A stretch of 64,000 bases of DNA from Azolla caroliniana. Taxonomy: Eukaryota; Polypodiophyta. Position 1 is the stretch's first letter. The number at the start of each line of letters is the position of its first letter. The notes under the pieces were generated by a model, which saw only the letters and a program-made list of their open reading frames with translations, ran no database searches and was not told the origin of the DNA. The stretch lies in NCBI GenBank assembly GCA_043228905.1, contig JBHGNT010000010.1:3844001-3908000 (forward strand), given 5' to 3'. Position numbers and translations under genes: made by a program. Below, piece by piece: positions 30,590 through 42,670 of the stretch.

Positions 30590-32726
30590 GACTTGTCTAT
30601 GCATTGTAAGAATTTATATGAGTTATCTCTTGCCGGAAAGATGATGTGTTATGGTTCTCTTTCACATATGCCTTCCTTCTTTACAATTGAAGATATATGC
30701 ATAGGACTTAAGAAATTGGCCTCTCGAAAGGCAAGCGATCTTCAATGTATAAAGGCTGAAATGCTCAAATGGACGGGAAAGGAAGCACATATATGGATAA
30801 GCGATATGTTTAATGATGCATTGCAACATGGTATGCCGTACGATTGGACTACAAATTGGATCAAACCTTTACATAAAGGTGGAGATATAAATAATGTAAA
30901 CAACTATCGAACCATCATGGTTGGCTCATTAATGGCAAAACTATTTGGATGTATAATGGAATCAAAGATAAGTGTATGGGTTGAAAAAAGTGGTAAGAGA
31001 GCTTATGGACAAGCTGGCTTTCGGAAACACCATAGCACCATTGATCACCTTATCACCCTTCGAGTATTAATGGAGGAAAGTCGCCTTAGAGGTAAAGGTT
31101 TATATTGTTGCTTTGTAGACTTCAAGAAAGCTTTTGATATGGTACCTCGTGAGCATCTTTGGAGGCGAATGGAAGAACTTGAGGTGCCAAGTGAATATAT
31201 GCTTGCAATTTCCCGAATTTATGAGAAGGTTATATGTTGTGTGCGCATGAAAGATAAACTTTCAGATTTTTTCAAAAGCACTATTGGTGTTAAGCAAGGA
31301 TGCCCACTCTCACCAACACTATTTGGTCTATGCATTGATGAATTGGAAGAAATGGTTACCAAGTTTGCAAAGGAAGAATGTGTTGAAGAAGTTGCCATTG
31401 GGAATGTTGTGATTATGCTTTTGCTATATGCAGATGACGTAGTGCTTTTTGCAAATACTTTAGGAGATGCACAAAAGCTTATGAAGGCATTGGAAAAATT
31501 TTGCATGCATACTAAATTAAGTGTCAATAGCTCTAAAACAAAGATTATGCTTGTGAAGAGCCAAAAAAGAGATAAACCATGCATTATGTACAACAATGAG
31601 CCACTTGAATGTGTGGAAAGCTTCAAATATCTTGGCCTTGAAGTTCCTTCAAATCATAGATGGAATGAATGTGCTACACGCCGCTTAGAGGCGGGCAAAC
31701 GAGCATACTATGCATTTGAGAACACATGCAATCTTGGAGATATTAAGTGTTGGGTCCTCAAGAAATATCTTTTTGACACTTTGGTGACACCAGTTCTTCT
31801 CTATGGGGTGGAAGTATGGGGCGGTAGCATCCCTAAGTCTATGTGGAAAGAGTTTGAAAATGTCCAAAAGCATTTTCTTACCAAGTTTCTACAAGTTAAG
31901 AAACAAACGCCCTACACCCTCCTCCTCCTTGAGACGGGATCGCTTCCCATTGAGATCATGGCCATGGAAAGGGTTGTTGAATACATGCTTAAGGTTCAAA
32001 AAAGTCCCTCACATCAACTTCCTAGAATTGCGTGGGAAGCAAGCAAAAAGATCCAAAAGACGCATAAAAGCAAAATTTTGTGTTCCGGTTGGATGCAAGA
32101 TATAGAAAAATGGTTTGGTAGATGGGATGCGAGACACTTGCTTCATGATGCATCATTAGATTCCTTTGTAAATGAGGCATTTTTGCAACGCCAATGTATC
32201 ATGACATGGGACAAATGTGGAGGCTCGCGCTTCACACATTATACTACACATGTTGCACCTAACTACAAAACCATATTCTTTGCAGAACGGGGAAATCGTA
32301 CACATCCATACATGTTAGAGCCCATACCGTTATCTGCCATTCGAACCATTGCTTCCATGCGACTTAGCTCACATGCATTGCGATGTGAAACAGGGCGTTG
32401 GGGTACAAGTGATGAGAGTTGTCGGCTATGCACACTTTGCCCTAAACAAGTTCGCGAGTCTGAGTATCACACTTTGATACAATGCTCTGCCTTTGATCAT
32501 ATTCGACCATGCTTTCCACATCTCTTCGATCGAGCCCAATCTTTGCATGAATTCCTCTCACAACCACAATGTGCACTCTCGATTGCAACATTCATTGGTA
32601 AAGTTCTTGAACATCGAGAGTCACTACTCACTTTCACACGTATCACGTGAAATGTAACATTTTTGGTCTCATAGGTCATATTTGATCTCCGAAGACGATA
32701 ATATAATCTATCTATCTATCTATCTA

Positions 32727-32734
<8 letters not shown>
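30590..32734 (+). mobile_element. Non-LTR retrotransposon (LINE), 5'-truncated
   Basis: The element fills the gap in the solo LTR. It consists of an RT ORF, about 55 bases of 3' UTR, and a (TATC)n tail at about 32708-32731 running into a long CT tract. There is no endonuclease domain, so the 5' half is missing. The very short 3' UTR with a microsatellite tail recalls RTE-type elements. Exact ends and target duplication could not be fixed because both flanks are low complexity. Confidence 0.75.
30593..32650 (+). CDS. LINE reverse transcriptase (685 codons, N-terminally truncated)
   Basis: The frame is open for 685 codons from a TTG; the first ATG is at 30599. RT motifs are present in order: WIKPLHKGGDINNVNNYRTI, GQAGFRKHHSTIDHLITL, CCFVDFKKAFDMVPREHLW, GVKQGCPLSPTLFGLCIDEL and the catalytic LLLYADDVVLFANT. 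Past residue 300 come a thumb region (ESFKYLGLEV) and, near the C-terminus, a Cys/His cluster (CRLCTLCPKQ, YHTLIQC) like the zinc-binding tail of plant LINE RTs. No stop or frameshift is seen. The endonuclease expected upstream is absent, replaced by LTR sequence. Confidence 0.85.
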   Translation: MSMHCKNLYELSLAGKMMCYGSLSHMPSFFTIEDICIGLKKLASRKASDLQCIKAEMLKWTGKEAHIWISDMFNDALQHGMPYDWTTNWIKPLHKGGDINNVNNYRTIMVGSLMAKLFGCIMESKISVWVEKSGKRAYGQAGFRKHHSTIDHLITLRVLMEESRLRGKGLYCCFVDFKKAFDMVPREHLWRRMEELEVPSEYMLAISRIYEKVICCVRMKDKLSDFFKSTIGVKQGCPLSPTLFGLCIDELEEMVTKFAKEECVEEVAIGNVVIMLLLYADDVVLFANTLGDAQKLMKALEKFCMHTKLSVNSSKTKIMLVKSQKRDKPCIMYNNEPLECVESFKYLGLEVPSNHRWNECATRRLEAGKRAYYAFENTCNLGDIKCWVLKKYLFDTLVTPVLLYGVEVWGGSIPKSMWKEFENVQKHFLTKFLQVKKQTPYTLLLLETGSLPIEIMAMERVVEYMLKVQKSPSHQLPRIAWEASKKIQKTHKSKILCSGWMQDIEKWFGRWDARHLLHDASLDSFVNEAFLQRQCIMTWDKCGGSRFTHYTTHVAPNYKTIFFAERGNRTHPYMLEPIPLSAIRTIASMRLSSHALRCETGRWGTSDESCRLCTLCPKQVRESEYHTLIQCSAFDHIRPCFPHLFDRAQSLHEFLSQPQCALSIATFIGKVLEHRESLLTFTRIT

Positions 32735-32815
<81 letters not shown>
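32708..32815. repeat. Compound microsatellite (TATC)n(TC)n
   Basis: About six TATC units are followed by about 40 TC units. It spans the LINE tail and the CT tract native to the copia-2 LTR. Confidence 0.9.
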
Positions 32816-32819
<4 letters not shown>

Positions 32820-35800
32820 AGTTACCACACACCCATTTTTAAAGTGATTGCCCTAAGTCATATTTATACTTATATGAACGTAGGACTATTTACAAATATA
32901 GCCTCAATAGGCTTACTCAAAACATATTTACAGATATGTCTTCTCTTCTGATTCTCACCGGGTCTCCTCCGGTTTTCAGATCTCCTCCGGTTCTCACCGG
33001 GTCCTCTTTATTCATCACTGAATCCCATCCGGGGAGACCGATTTCCCAACAGTAGAGTCTTTAATGGGTACTTTTAAGATCCCATAAAGGAAGGAGAATA
33101 AAGTGTGTGTGAGGAGAAAATGAAGGAAAATCGCTGACAAAAATGGTTGTCTTTAGTGCTGATGTAATGGCCTATCCTTGTGCTAACTGAGAAGGGATCC
33201 ATCGTTTGGAGGGAGAAGTGTTGTCAATTTGTATCGTCGAGTGTCTATTTCACTCGGTGTATTTGGTTAGTTGTTTGTGGGGCCTCTGCTCATGTAGGAA
33301 GCTCGTGTGCTCCCGACTAGAGGCTCACCAGTCAGTGCGTAGGTAGAGCTCGAAGCTCTGCTTTCCGGCCGATAGGCCTTGAACTCTTGTAATCTTCCTT
33401 TGTTTATAATCAATTATTAGAACAACAGAATCTGGAATCTCTATTACTCTCTATTTGTGTTGGATCGTTACATGTGTTCGTCTTCGGTGTCCAAGAGGGG
33501 GTCCCCTTCTATCTCTGTTTTCTGCGTTGTCTTTTGTGATCCAAAATCTGTGTGCGGCAGCGTCCGGAATCCGGCACTCGAGCCGGTCAGATACAGGCTT
33601 TCGCAAGCCTGCGTGCTCTGTAAAGCTTTCCAACGACTGAACCAGATAGTAATTGCAAGTTTGTAGTTCCTCGGGCTCCTTAGTCCAAGGCCCCGGTGGT
33701 CCCACCCAATCTGACACGTATACGTGGAAAACCTCGACAACGTCTCGTCATATTTCTTGATCTATCTCTTCTATCCGAGGTTTATAATCATACCTTTTAC
33801 CATGAGCTTTTCTCTATCTTGTTTTAATCCATGTAATTCATGAGAACTCAAAGTTTCGTTAGGATTTGTTTTATATGCTTAGTCATACCTATTTGGATTT
33901 AATCCTTGTGAATGTGAACTCATACTTGCGGTACGTGTAGATTTGTTTTTGGTATTAACTTGTTATTGGGCAATCCTTAACGCACTTGTAAACAAAACCC
34001 AATGTAATGGTACTCTTACATATCAATTGAAACGTTTATTTGTGCCTTAACATCACATCATCTCACCTAGTTCAAAACCCCTATGATTCTACCTTGACAC
34101 TCACCTTCCCAGAAATTACCACGACATCTTGACACATAATTCAAAAATAGTTACTCTGTATCAAAAACCACTATGTTTGCTAAACAAACCCAACGAACTC
34201 TTTTAGTTATGAATGTCTTTTTTATGTCAATAATTTCTTTTATTAGGAACTACAAATGTTTGCTTTACAAGTTTAGAAATTCAACTGATGTAGAGAAAGG
34301 TGCCATGCAAGCGAAGTTCATTCAAATGAGTATCTTAGGAGCTCCATGACCATATGAGGACAAGGATATTATTAATTGTGTCCCCACTGAGGATACTTTG
34401 GATAAAGAAATGGCAAGCAAAACTAGAGGATGCAACACCAAACCAAATACTTGATTAACTTATATGGTTTCACTTTATCTTTAAATGCCTACAATTCAAG
34501 CCAAAATGCTCATTTTATGCAATGTATCATTTTATATTTTATTTGTAAAATAACTCTTATATTTTGACTAAACCATGTCATTCTCATTTCAATAGGAATT
34601 GTCCGCAATATATTTCACTTAAATCTTTCATATCTTGTAATTGACTAAATATCTTTAATATGTCCTTTATGTGGTGCCTTGTGTGTGGAATGTAAGCTCC
34701 TTGTTTTCCATTGAATATTATGCATATATATACATTTTGTGTTTATCGTTGAAATCATTTTTGGATAGGTCTAAGATCATATTTATATCATTATATAGTC
34801 AATTGTAGATTAGGATTATAGCCTAACGCCTACATGGTAGAAATTGAGCTATAACGAGCATTTTTAAATAAACGTGTTGAAAAACACAAGTTCTCAAAAA
34901 ATACATTGTAGTTTCCTTGCTTTTTGACATTTTCTAGAGATTCTTCGTAAGTGCACAAGGTTACCCATTTGTAATGCAATTGTGTTGAAATGGATCCCCT
35001 AAATACTAATTCGTGTACTTTGTAGCATTCATGAAGTATTGGAAGTTTTGGGAAATTTGAACAACTAATTGTGTTATTGTCCCATGTAAGAATCTCAAAA
35101 TACTAGCAATAATACATTGGTCATAAATGTGAATGCTTTCAACATTCCTTACCAATATATTGCTATAAGTATTTCCAACATTCCTGATGAGAAAACAATA
35201 AATAAAATCAAAATATTGAAACCTACATAGGCTATATTATTCTTTCTTTCTTTTTTTATATGTAATACGATATCTTCATACAAATAGAATCATAAAATTT
35301 AATTGCTTTGTCTTTGATAGGCACAATTGAGTATTGAGAAAAATATTATACTAAACACAATTAATTGCATACAAAGACTTGTATCTATAAAAAGTTGTAA
35401 ATATAACACAAATATTTTACAAAGATGTGGATGACTAGCAAAACCATCTAAAGAGCCATTGACAATTGTGGTGAGTCGTGAGCTCGTGATCTACAATAAG
35501 ATAAACCCCAAATGCAACTTGGCACCCGTCACCAAGACGAGAAAGATTTTTACAATTGCGACCTGAATTGTCATGACTACCAACACCCTCAGTGCATTAG
35601 ATCATGCCACCCTCATTCTATCAAATTGATGAGGTAGAGCTTGACAAAGTCACTTGCAAATCCCATTTCCTTCCTTTGTGTAGGATATTTTCAATAGAGT
35701 GTAGTTTTAATGATCTAATAGGGGTCTATATTGGAGTTAGGGCTTATTGACATTAGGGCTCCTTTCAAAGACAAGAATTTGGAAAGGAACTTAACCATGA

Positions 35801-35824
35801 TGTGATTAGCATAGGATCATCATA

Positions 35825-35825
<1 letters not shown>

Positions 35826-35897
<72 letters not shown>

Positions 35898-35901
35898 GTG
35901 T
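35826..35901. repeat. (TGTATG)n microsatellite with decaying right edge
   Basis: About twelve TGTATG units are followed to 35970 by variants (TGCATG, GGTATG, CGTATG, CGGATG). The right edge has mutated more than the left. Confidence 0.9.
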
Positions 35902-38454
35902 AGTGTATGTGCATGGGTATGCGTATGCGGATGCGTATGCGGATGCATATGCATATGGGTATGGGTATGCCACAATATAAAAGAAAACATTACAACTAGT
36001 ATAAACTAAATCTTTTGAAATGCCTGCATCATATTTTGTCATTTGATGTATGGAATATGGCGTGTCACTAGTTCACAAGTTTACTTGAAGTGGTTTTAGA
36101 GCTAACGTTGACATGCAAAGTAATTAAATGGCTATTTGCAAAGATTGAAGGAAATGGCACCCTCACTTAATGTAGATGTTACTATAGTTCAAGGTTCTCT
36201 ATGAATATGTCTATATTTTCATATGTATTTGTGGCTCTTATGTATTGGACATGTTCTCTACAAGAAGACCTAAACAAAACTTCATAGCATACTATTGTGT
36301 CACGTGTATATGAAAATCTATTGTTTTGTGTCAATAATTAAAGAACTAGCTAGCATGTCTCTCTATGTAAGAATGGCTTTTTTCTTGGTTCAACACAAGT
36401 GAAGATTCTATATTGTATTCGTCACTTTGCGATCTCTATCATGCCTTTCCATTGATCCTTAACCACCACAATGAGCGCGCATACATGTTTCATATTTTAG
36501 TGAGTTCACAAAGAGGTTGATGTTTCAATCTTCTAGTTCATCCAAAATACATGGACATTCTCAACGAAAACATCCCAAACATAATTTCAACTTATTTGTG
36601 AAAATATAATCTCACTAATTTGATAATGGGATTGACGACATTGTCTCTACCATATCTTCTGTACAAAAATCTAAAAATTTGTTTGAGACCACACGTTGAA
36701 GACTTCTCATTTTTATTTATATGGTGTTCACACACATATTTGATACTTAGAAGTCTTCACAAACATGTGGTAGATTAAAATATAAATGGTCAATCTCCAT
36801 ATGCTCACTTTGGAGAGATCACGGTTTTCCCTTGTCAATGCTACAATCTCGACAATTCCAACATAGATCACCAAATATAAAAGTCTTCCATACTGAAATA
36901 TAGCTAAGGTACTAAATGAGGCATGAGCGTGAACTTATTATTAGGTTTGACTTGGAGTGCAACACAATCTTTATGTGATACTTGTGAAAAGAATTCATAT
37001 AGCTTTTAAAGATGTCAAATTGCACCCTTCCCATAGGAACTATTACCAAAGTGGAACTAATCTGATTAATGCATAATTGTTATCCATGGGAGTAAACTAA
37101 CAAATTTCAAAGAGATGTGATTATATTAATGCATTTACTAACCAAGGGCGCGATAATCATTAATCTTTTTTACCAAGGGCATTATAATTTGGTCAAAAGA
37201 GAACTCTTGTACAAAACCTCATCCTTCCCGAACGTAGCATACAACTATCTGTCGTACTGCACTCTCCAAGTGTGCTTGTTCCCATGGGCATTTGAAGTTG
37301 GATGTGTTGAAAATTACCAAGTTAATGTGCATGAAACATGGGTTGCTCATTATGGTGGAAAAATAGAGTTTTCGAGGACAAATAGGAAAAACTCGTTATG
37401 GAACATTGTCATGTGAACCTTGATGTTCTACATAGAATGGGTGTATGTCTAGCAAGTTTCTTGTAAATGGTCCTAGACTCTAGTGATTAAGTCATTGAAC
37501 TTACAAGTACAATGAGGTTACTTCCCATGGGACACCTAGCATGCTGATGTGAGCTCATAAATCCATGAGATAGGCTTTTTTGGCATGGCACCATATTCTC
37601 TGACTATGGTTTGGACATCCAACACATTATTTTGCACTCTAATATTGAATCTATTCAACAAACTAGGTTGGCCACCTTTTATATCCAGAGCTAATAGCAC
37701 TAGATTCTTGATCATGCACTCAATTTCTATCGTGTTAATATGTAATGTACATTATAAATTCAAGGTTCACGTGTTGCATTTTGACAATGATTTCAATGTT
37801 ACATTTCGACAATGAATTCCCAACTAAGGAGTGTTTTTAATCTCGATTGGGTGCGCGGATGCCACCTACCCAGTCATTTTAAGTCATTCAGTTCACAAGA
37901 CAGAGCATGCTTGGCCTCAGTTTTTAAATAAAATTGGTATCTGTTGGGCATGGGTGCTTTTGCTAATCCTAGCACCTAGTACATGTATCATTCATTTTCT
38001 AATATAATAAAAGAGAAAAAGTTCGCGATCCGTAGTGTGGGTACCAGTGAATCAAGGATTTGCAGTTTTGTCATTGATTAGACAAGCCAGAAGTGTTTCA
38101 TTTTTGGAACGAGACATTTGGAGCCAACACGTGGGTATGTCCAATGGTCAATCAATCCAAAGTACTCTACATTCTTCTGTGGGTAATTCACCATGTTCTA
38201 GTGTCAATCAACAAAACACCTTTTCTTTTTGGGTGAAATTTATGTATGTATATAAATGTGTAAGAAGAGATAGAGACCTCAAATCCAATGGAAAAGACCC
38301 CAAGGGGAGTTATCATGGACAATGACATCCTTAGGAAAAGCAACACAAAAAAAGCAAACAATATAAAGCATTAAGGAAGAGGATGATGACTCAATTGAAT
38401 TGAAAATTCCATAGGCCTCAATTGAGTCCAATTGTGTTGTGTTGGTGATTACAT

Positions 38455-38578
38455 TGGAATTGGAATTGGATTGGATTGAATTGCATTGGAATTGGATAAT
38501 TGTATTGCAATAGCAATTGCATTGGATTTGATAGGATTGGATCGAATTGCATTGCATTGCATTGGATTGGATCATAAT
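38455..38578. repeat. Degenerate ATTGGA-rich repeat
   Basis: Short variants of ATTGGAATTGGATTG recur about ten times with GCATTGCATT interruptions. It is low-complexity and has no coding meaning. Confidence 0.75.
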
Positions 38579-38881
38579 ACATCATGTTTAACTTATCAAT
38601 GTGTGTAGATTAAAAATTTGATCTGATTGAAAAAGTGAGAGAGGGGAAAAACCGGAGCTACAAAAAAAAAAAAAAAATGATAAAAAGACCAGGGTGAGGG
38701 TGGATTATCCATAGGGTAATTGAAGGAAGCAGGTCATGAGTTCAAATCTTGAGATCAGCAGGCGAACCATAATTCGTTAGTATCTTATCTATATATCTGT
38801 ATATATAATTATAAATAACTGAAGAAACTAGTATTACTTGTTACTCAATTATTGGCCCCTTTCATCATTTAACAAATTTTG

Positions 38882-39403
38882 TTATTTTGATCCCCATCCA
38901 TGGTGATGATGATGATGATGATGATGAGCAGCAGCAGCAGAAGATGCGGCTGATGATGCATCCAGACCATCCCAGAACTCCAGTTCCTGTTGTTGTTGTT
39001 GTTGTTGTTGATCAGGGTTTTGTATATTAGGGTTTTCCGAGCCAGGATTATTGCTACTATTAAATCTCGTTGCCATCTGATTATGGGCCATAATTTGTTC
39101 GTGATGATGATGATGATGATGGTCACCACCATCCTGCTTCTCATGCCCATCGCCATCGCCATCGCCATCATCTTCTGTGCCCTGTGGAATCTGCTGCTGC
39201 TGAATCAATATATATATATATATATGAATGAAAGAGAATGTAATTTTATTCAAAAATGGATGGAATTTATTCGTGTAGTAAGAGAATTACAGAAGCATTA
39301 TCATTAATCGATTCATTCAGTTCTTAATTAATGGATTTCCTTTTTCTTGAACTTTAAAAAGTGTTTTTTGGGGGGAAGAGATCCAAGACAGGAACAGAAA
39401 CAG

Positions 39404-39451
<48 letters not shown>

Positions 39452-39598
39452 CATATATGTATGTGAATGAATACCTGGGTATGTGAAAAGAAAGCACTGT
39501 CAAAGATTGGATATTCTCTCGCAGAAGAATCTGAGACAGAGAGAGGAAATTCTCGATGAATTAACGACAGATCCATGTGAAAAATAACGAATTAAAAG

Positions 39599-39633
<35 letters not shown>

Positions 39634-41999
39634 AGATTCAGAAAGAAGGATTTAAGGCGGGACCTTTGGAGGACATGATCATGATGTTATTATAATTTCT
39701 GGATGGTATGGGATCGATTTGCAGGGGCGCAGGTGGAATATTCATGATGAGCTGGGATTGATGATGATGATGGTGAGGATGATGAGGAATTAAGTGAGGC
39801 TGCTGGTGGTGTTGGTGATGATGGTGAGAGGATGCAGGTGGGGCGAGAGACAGAGAGATTCTTGGGTCGATCAGCTGATGGCCAGGGACTGATCCCCCAG
39901 GAATCATCATACTCAATCCGATGCTAGTACTGGAGGAAGGAGAATCGGAGCTAGATTCCCTGGTATTGCCCATTCGATCGAATTGGGCGCCGCCACTTCC
40001 GCCGCCGCCGCCTGCATTGTTATTGCCGCCCATCATCGCGCCTCCTCCGATCATGAAATTGGTGGGCGGCGCCGCTTGGTTCATCAGCCGCCCGCCCAGG
40101 AATTCGGAATCCGGTCGATCGTGGCCGGCGGGGAACGAGGCCGATTTCGCGGGCTTCGGGCCCGCGCCGCCGCCGCCGGAAGTGCGCCGCGTTTTGGAGG
40201 ATTGCGGCGGCTCTAGCACATTGATAAGGTGGTGGCGATCATCGGGCGGATTTAGGATGCTGAGTAGGCTGTCGGAGGAGGAGGGGGAGGTGTCGATGGC
40301 AGCGAGGCCCTTGATGAGGCGAGGCTCGCGGATTTGGTGGTATTCGATGAAGCCCGGGGAGGCGGGGGAGGAAGAAATGGATCGGGCGGCGGCGGCGGCG
40401 GCGGCGGCGGAAGGTAGCAGATCGGCGGCATTTATCGAAGAAGGTGGCGGCAATGAGGCGGCGGAATTCAGACTGGCGCTGTTAGATGATGGCGGCGGAG
40501 GTGGGGAGGAAGAAGAAGACGAAGGAGCTGGCGGCGGAGGCTGGAGGAGCTTCCGCTTGGCCCTGGCCTTGCGGTTCTGGAACCAGTAGAAGACATTGGC
40601 CTCTGCGATGTTGCCGAAGCGGCGGAGCTGGGCGGCTATGTCCACGATCATGTCGCGCGACGGCGTGGTCGTTCCCGAGTTGAAGATTGACTCCAGGATC
40701 TGGATCTGCTCCTGCGTCGGGCACCATCTCGGCCGCGGCGTGCACGCCCCCTCCACCACCACCGATGATAATGATGATGAAGAAGAAGAAGAAGAAGCCG
40801 CCGCCATAGCCACAGCTGATGATGGTGATAATCCTGCATGTGCCTCACCTGCAGAACCCCCCCCCCCCCCCCAAACATAAAAAAAATTTAGATTTGAATC
40901 GAGCATTATAAGAAGAAAAGAAAAGAAAAAAAAATGGTCTGCATTGCACTATCATCAATCCATGGCTTCTCTTTGATTAGATATATATATATGTATATGT
41001 ATAGCAAAGCAGCATACTCCTGATTATGAAGGTCTCCATACTGCCATGGCTACCCGCCCTCAGGTTATACGCGCTAGGGTTTATAGCTCCTCCACTGCTG
41101 CCCGATCCCTGCACATTACGGCTGCTGCTGAACAATCCACCCGCGAATTGAAGCTGCTGCTCATGATTCATGGCTGGATTGGATTGCAGAGCTATGTTAG
41201 TGTGATCGTATAGCTGTTCTAGGCCAGTGTTATGAGGAGGAGGACAATGGTAGGAGGTGCTACTAAATCTAGACATGCGCTGGAATGGATCGGAGGCGGC
41301 GAGATTCATATCGCCGCCTGGATTAGCAGATAGCAGGAGCGCATTGCTTGGATTATTATTGATAGCAGGATGGGGAGGATGATGATAAGCAGTGGGAGCA
41401 GGCGGCAGGAGATGGCGATGAAGAGAAGGAGGAGGATTGAGGGTGCTTAAATTTGCTGGTGGATTAGGGTTGTTGATGATGCTGCTGGCATTCTGTTGGT
41501 GGCGCTGGAGCTGGAACAATTGCTGGAGCTGCTGCTGCTGCTGCTGCTGGTGTTCATGGTAAAGGAAGCTGGATTGATCGAGCGATGGTGCTGCATTAAT
41601 GAACGGATTCGCAGGCTGGATCATATTGGAGGAGGAAGAGGAGGAGGATGAGGCTGCAGGCGGTGGTGGCGATGGCGATGGCGTCCAATCATGATGAAGT
41701 GAGGGATTAGTCATCAGCTGATTCTGCAGCAGAAGATATGGATGATTTTGAGGAGGAGGAGGAGGAAACAGTAATTGCTGAGGGGCTACTGCATTCACGT
41801 TGGATTGATCTGCTGCGCTCAATAGCAGATGACTCGCAGGAGCTCCTATGTCGTGACTAGGGTTTGCGTTAATGGCGGCGATCTGGTAATCGGGAGGGTT
41901 ATTGGCGGTGCTGTTACTGCTACTGTTGTTGTTGCTGCTGCTGCTGGAGCAGCTGTTAGCGTTCATTTCTGATCGATTGGCGATGGCAGGTGGAGTCAA
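38882..41999 (-). CDS. WOX: WUSCHEL-related homeobox transcription factor, WOX8/9-like
   Basis: Four exons are proposed: 41999-41018, 40848-39664, 39530-39475 and 39199-38882. All introns have GT..AG ends, phases agree, and the joined CDS is 846 codons plus TAA. The homeodomain is at about residues 366-427 (RWCPTQEQIQILESIFNSG, then NVFYWFQNRKARAKRK), closest to the WOX8/9 branch by the IFNSG and ANVFYWFQNRK blocks. The protein would act in the nucleus on DNA. The 365 residues before it are rich in Asn, Ser, Pro and Gln (poly-Gln at 151-157). After it come poly-Ala, poly-Gly and poly-His runs, an EAR-like RISLSLAPP near 657, an acidic stretch and a His-rich end. No canonical WUS box (TLxLFP) is seen. 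Start chosen: the first ATG of the open exon; codon 12 is an alternative. Exon 1 rests on splice phase and composition only. Confidence 0.85.
39410..39447. repeat. (GA)n microsatellite in WOX intron 3
   Basis: About 19 GA units on the plus strand lie between the 56-bp exon and the last exon. On the transcript it reads CU. A second GA tract at 39602-39630 lies in intron 2. Confidence 0.9.
40857..40872 (-). repeat. G16 homopolymer next to WOX intron 1 acceptor
   Basis: Sixteen C on the plus strand give G16 in the transcript, ending five bases before the AG acceptor of intron 1. The usual position of a pyrimidine tract is therefore occupied by purine. Confidence 0.85.
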
Positions 42000-42670
42000 A
42001 TCTCTATATATTTGGAATTATTGGATGGGCGCCCTAAAGCAGAGAAAAAACAGAAAACAAAAACAAAAAAGATCTAAGGAGGAGGATCGATTAATTACTG
42101 TAGCAGAGAGAGAGGGAGAGAGAGATAGAGCAGCAGAAGAAGAAGGAGCAGTTTAGTTACTGTAGAGATGGCAGGGAAGAGAAAGAACAGAGGAGGAGGG
42201 GAAGCAGGAAGAGATGGAAAGCAGAAAGCCGAAAGCAGAAAGCAGAAAACAGAAAGCAGAGATGTCTGTGGTGGGGATGCACAGGTATAATTAGGAGAGT
42301 GTTAGGAAGGCACAGAAAGGAGGGGTAGAATTAGGAATTACAGAAAACCAAGAGAGAGAGAGAGAGCTATGAGCATGAACAGTAGACCACACAGGTTTAG
42401 GGTTTTGTTTTTTCTGTTTTATTTTTTGTTTTTAAAAAATAAATAAAAGGAGATAATTACTGTATAGATGATGCATAATCGAGTGATTAATTTCTGTTAA
42501 TTAAATATGGAGAGGTGAGCCTACGCCATAGCCATTAGCACGTGACAGCTATCAGATCTCCATCTTCGAGAGAGAAACACAGAGAGAGAGAGAGAGAGTA
42601 GAGAGCAGAGCAGAGCAGAAATGGTGGCTTTTGAACCAGAGAAAAATGCAGAGCTCACACAGTACACACA

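Larger units (their letters stand above)
30326..33051 (-). repeat. Solo LTR of the copia-2 family, split by a LINE
   Basis: The left part (30326-30590) matches the copia-2 LTR with divergence, for example TTACGTGGAAAACCCTA. The right part (about 32735-33051) contains TTGCCCTAAGTCATATTTATAC and ends TTTCCCAACA. The 5-bp duplication GTAGA flanks it (30321-30325 and 33052-33056). No internal copia sequence remains, so this is a solo LTR left by LTR-LTR recombination. Confidence 0.78.
30252..33739 (+). repeat. Decayed gypsy-type LTR relic, split by a solo LTR
   Basis: Two blocks, about 30252-30325 and 33052-33739, together resemble the G1/G2 LTR. Shared points are a start with CAAGAAGATTCTACAAGTGG, then TTCTAGGTAGA, a TATA-like CATAAAGGAAGG, AAGCTCGTGTGCTCCCGA, AGGCCCCGGTGGTCCC and the end CCTCGACA. 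Similarity is patchy and the boundaries, especially the left one, are approximate. Confidence 0.5.
33740..38881. other. AT-rich gene-free stretch with simple repeats
   Basis: Apart from 35826-35901 (hexanucleotide repeat), 38455-38578 (ATTGGA-rich degenerate repeat), a poly-A run near 38661 and a tRNA-like fragment at 38699-38760, nothing recognisable is present. Small ORFs such as 37117-37416 show no known domain or intron signals and are probably chance. Confidence 0.55.

Noticed and set aside
32682-32951. Ser/Leu-rich ORF
   Set aside because: It is a translation of the TATC/TC microsatellite.
35806-36042. Met/Cys-repeat and Thr/His-repeat ORFs on both strands
   Set aside because: They are translations of the TGTATG repeat.
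37117-37416. A 99-codon ORF in gene-free DNA
   Set aside because: No domain and no codon character different from its surroundings.
39921-40589. 222-codon plus-strand ORF
   Set aside because: It is the antisense of the GC-rich WOX exon 2.
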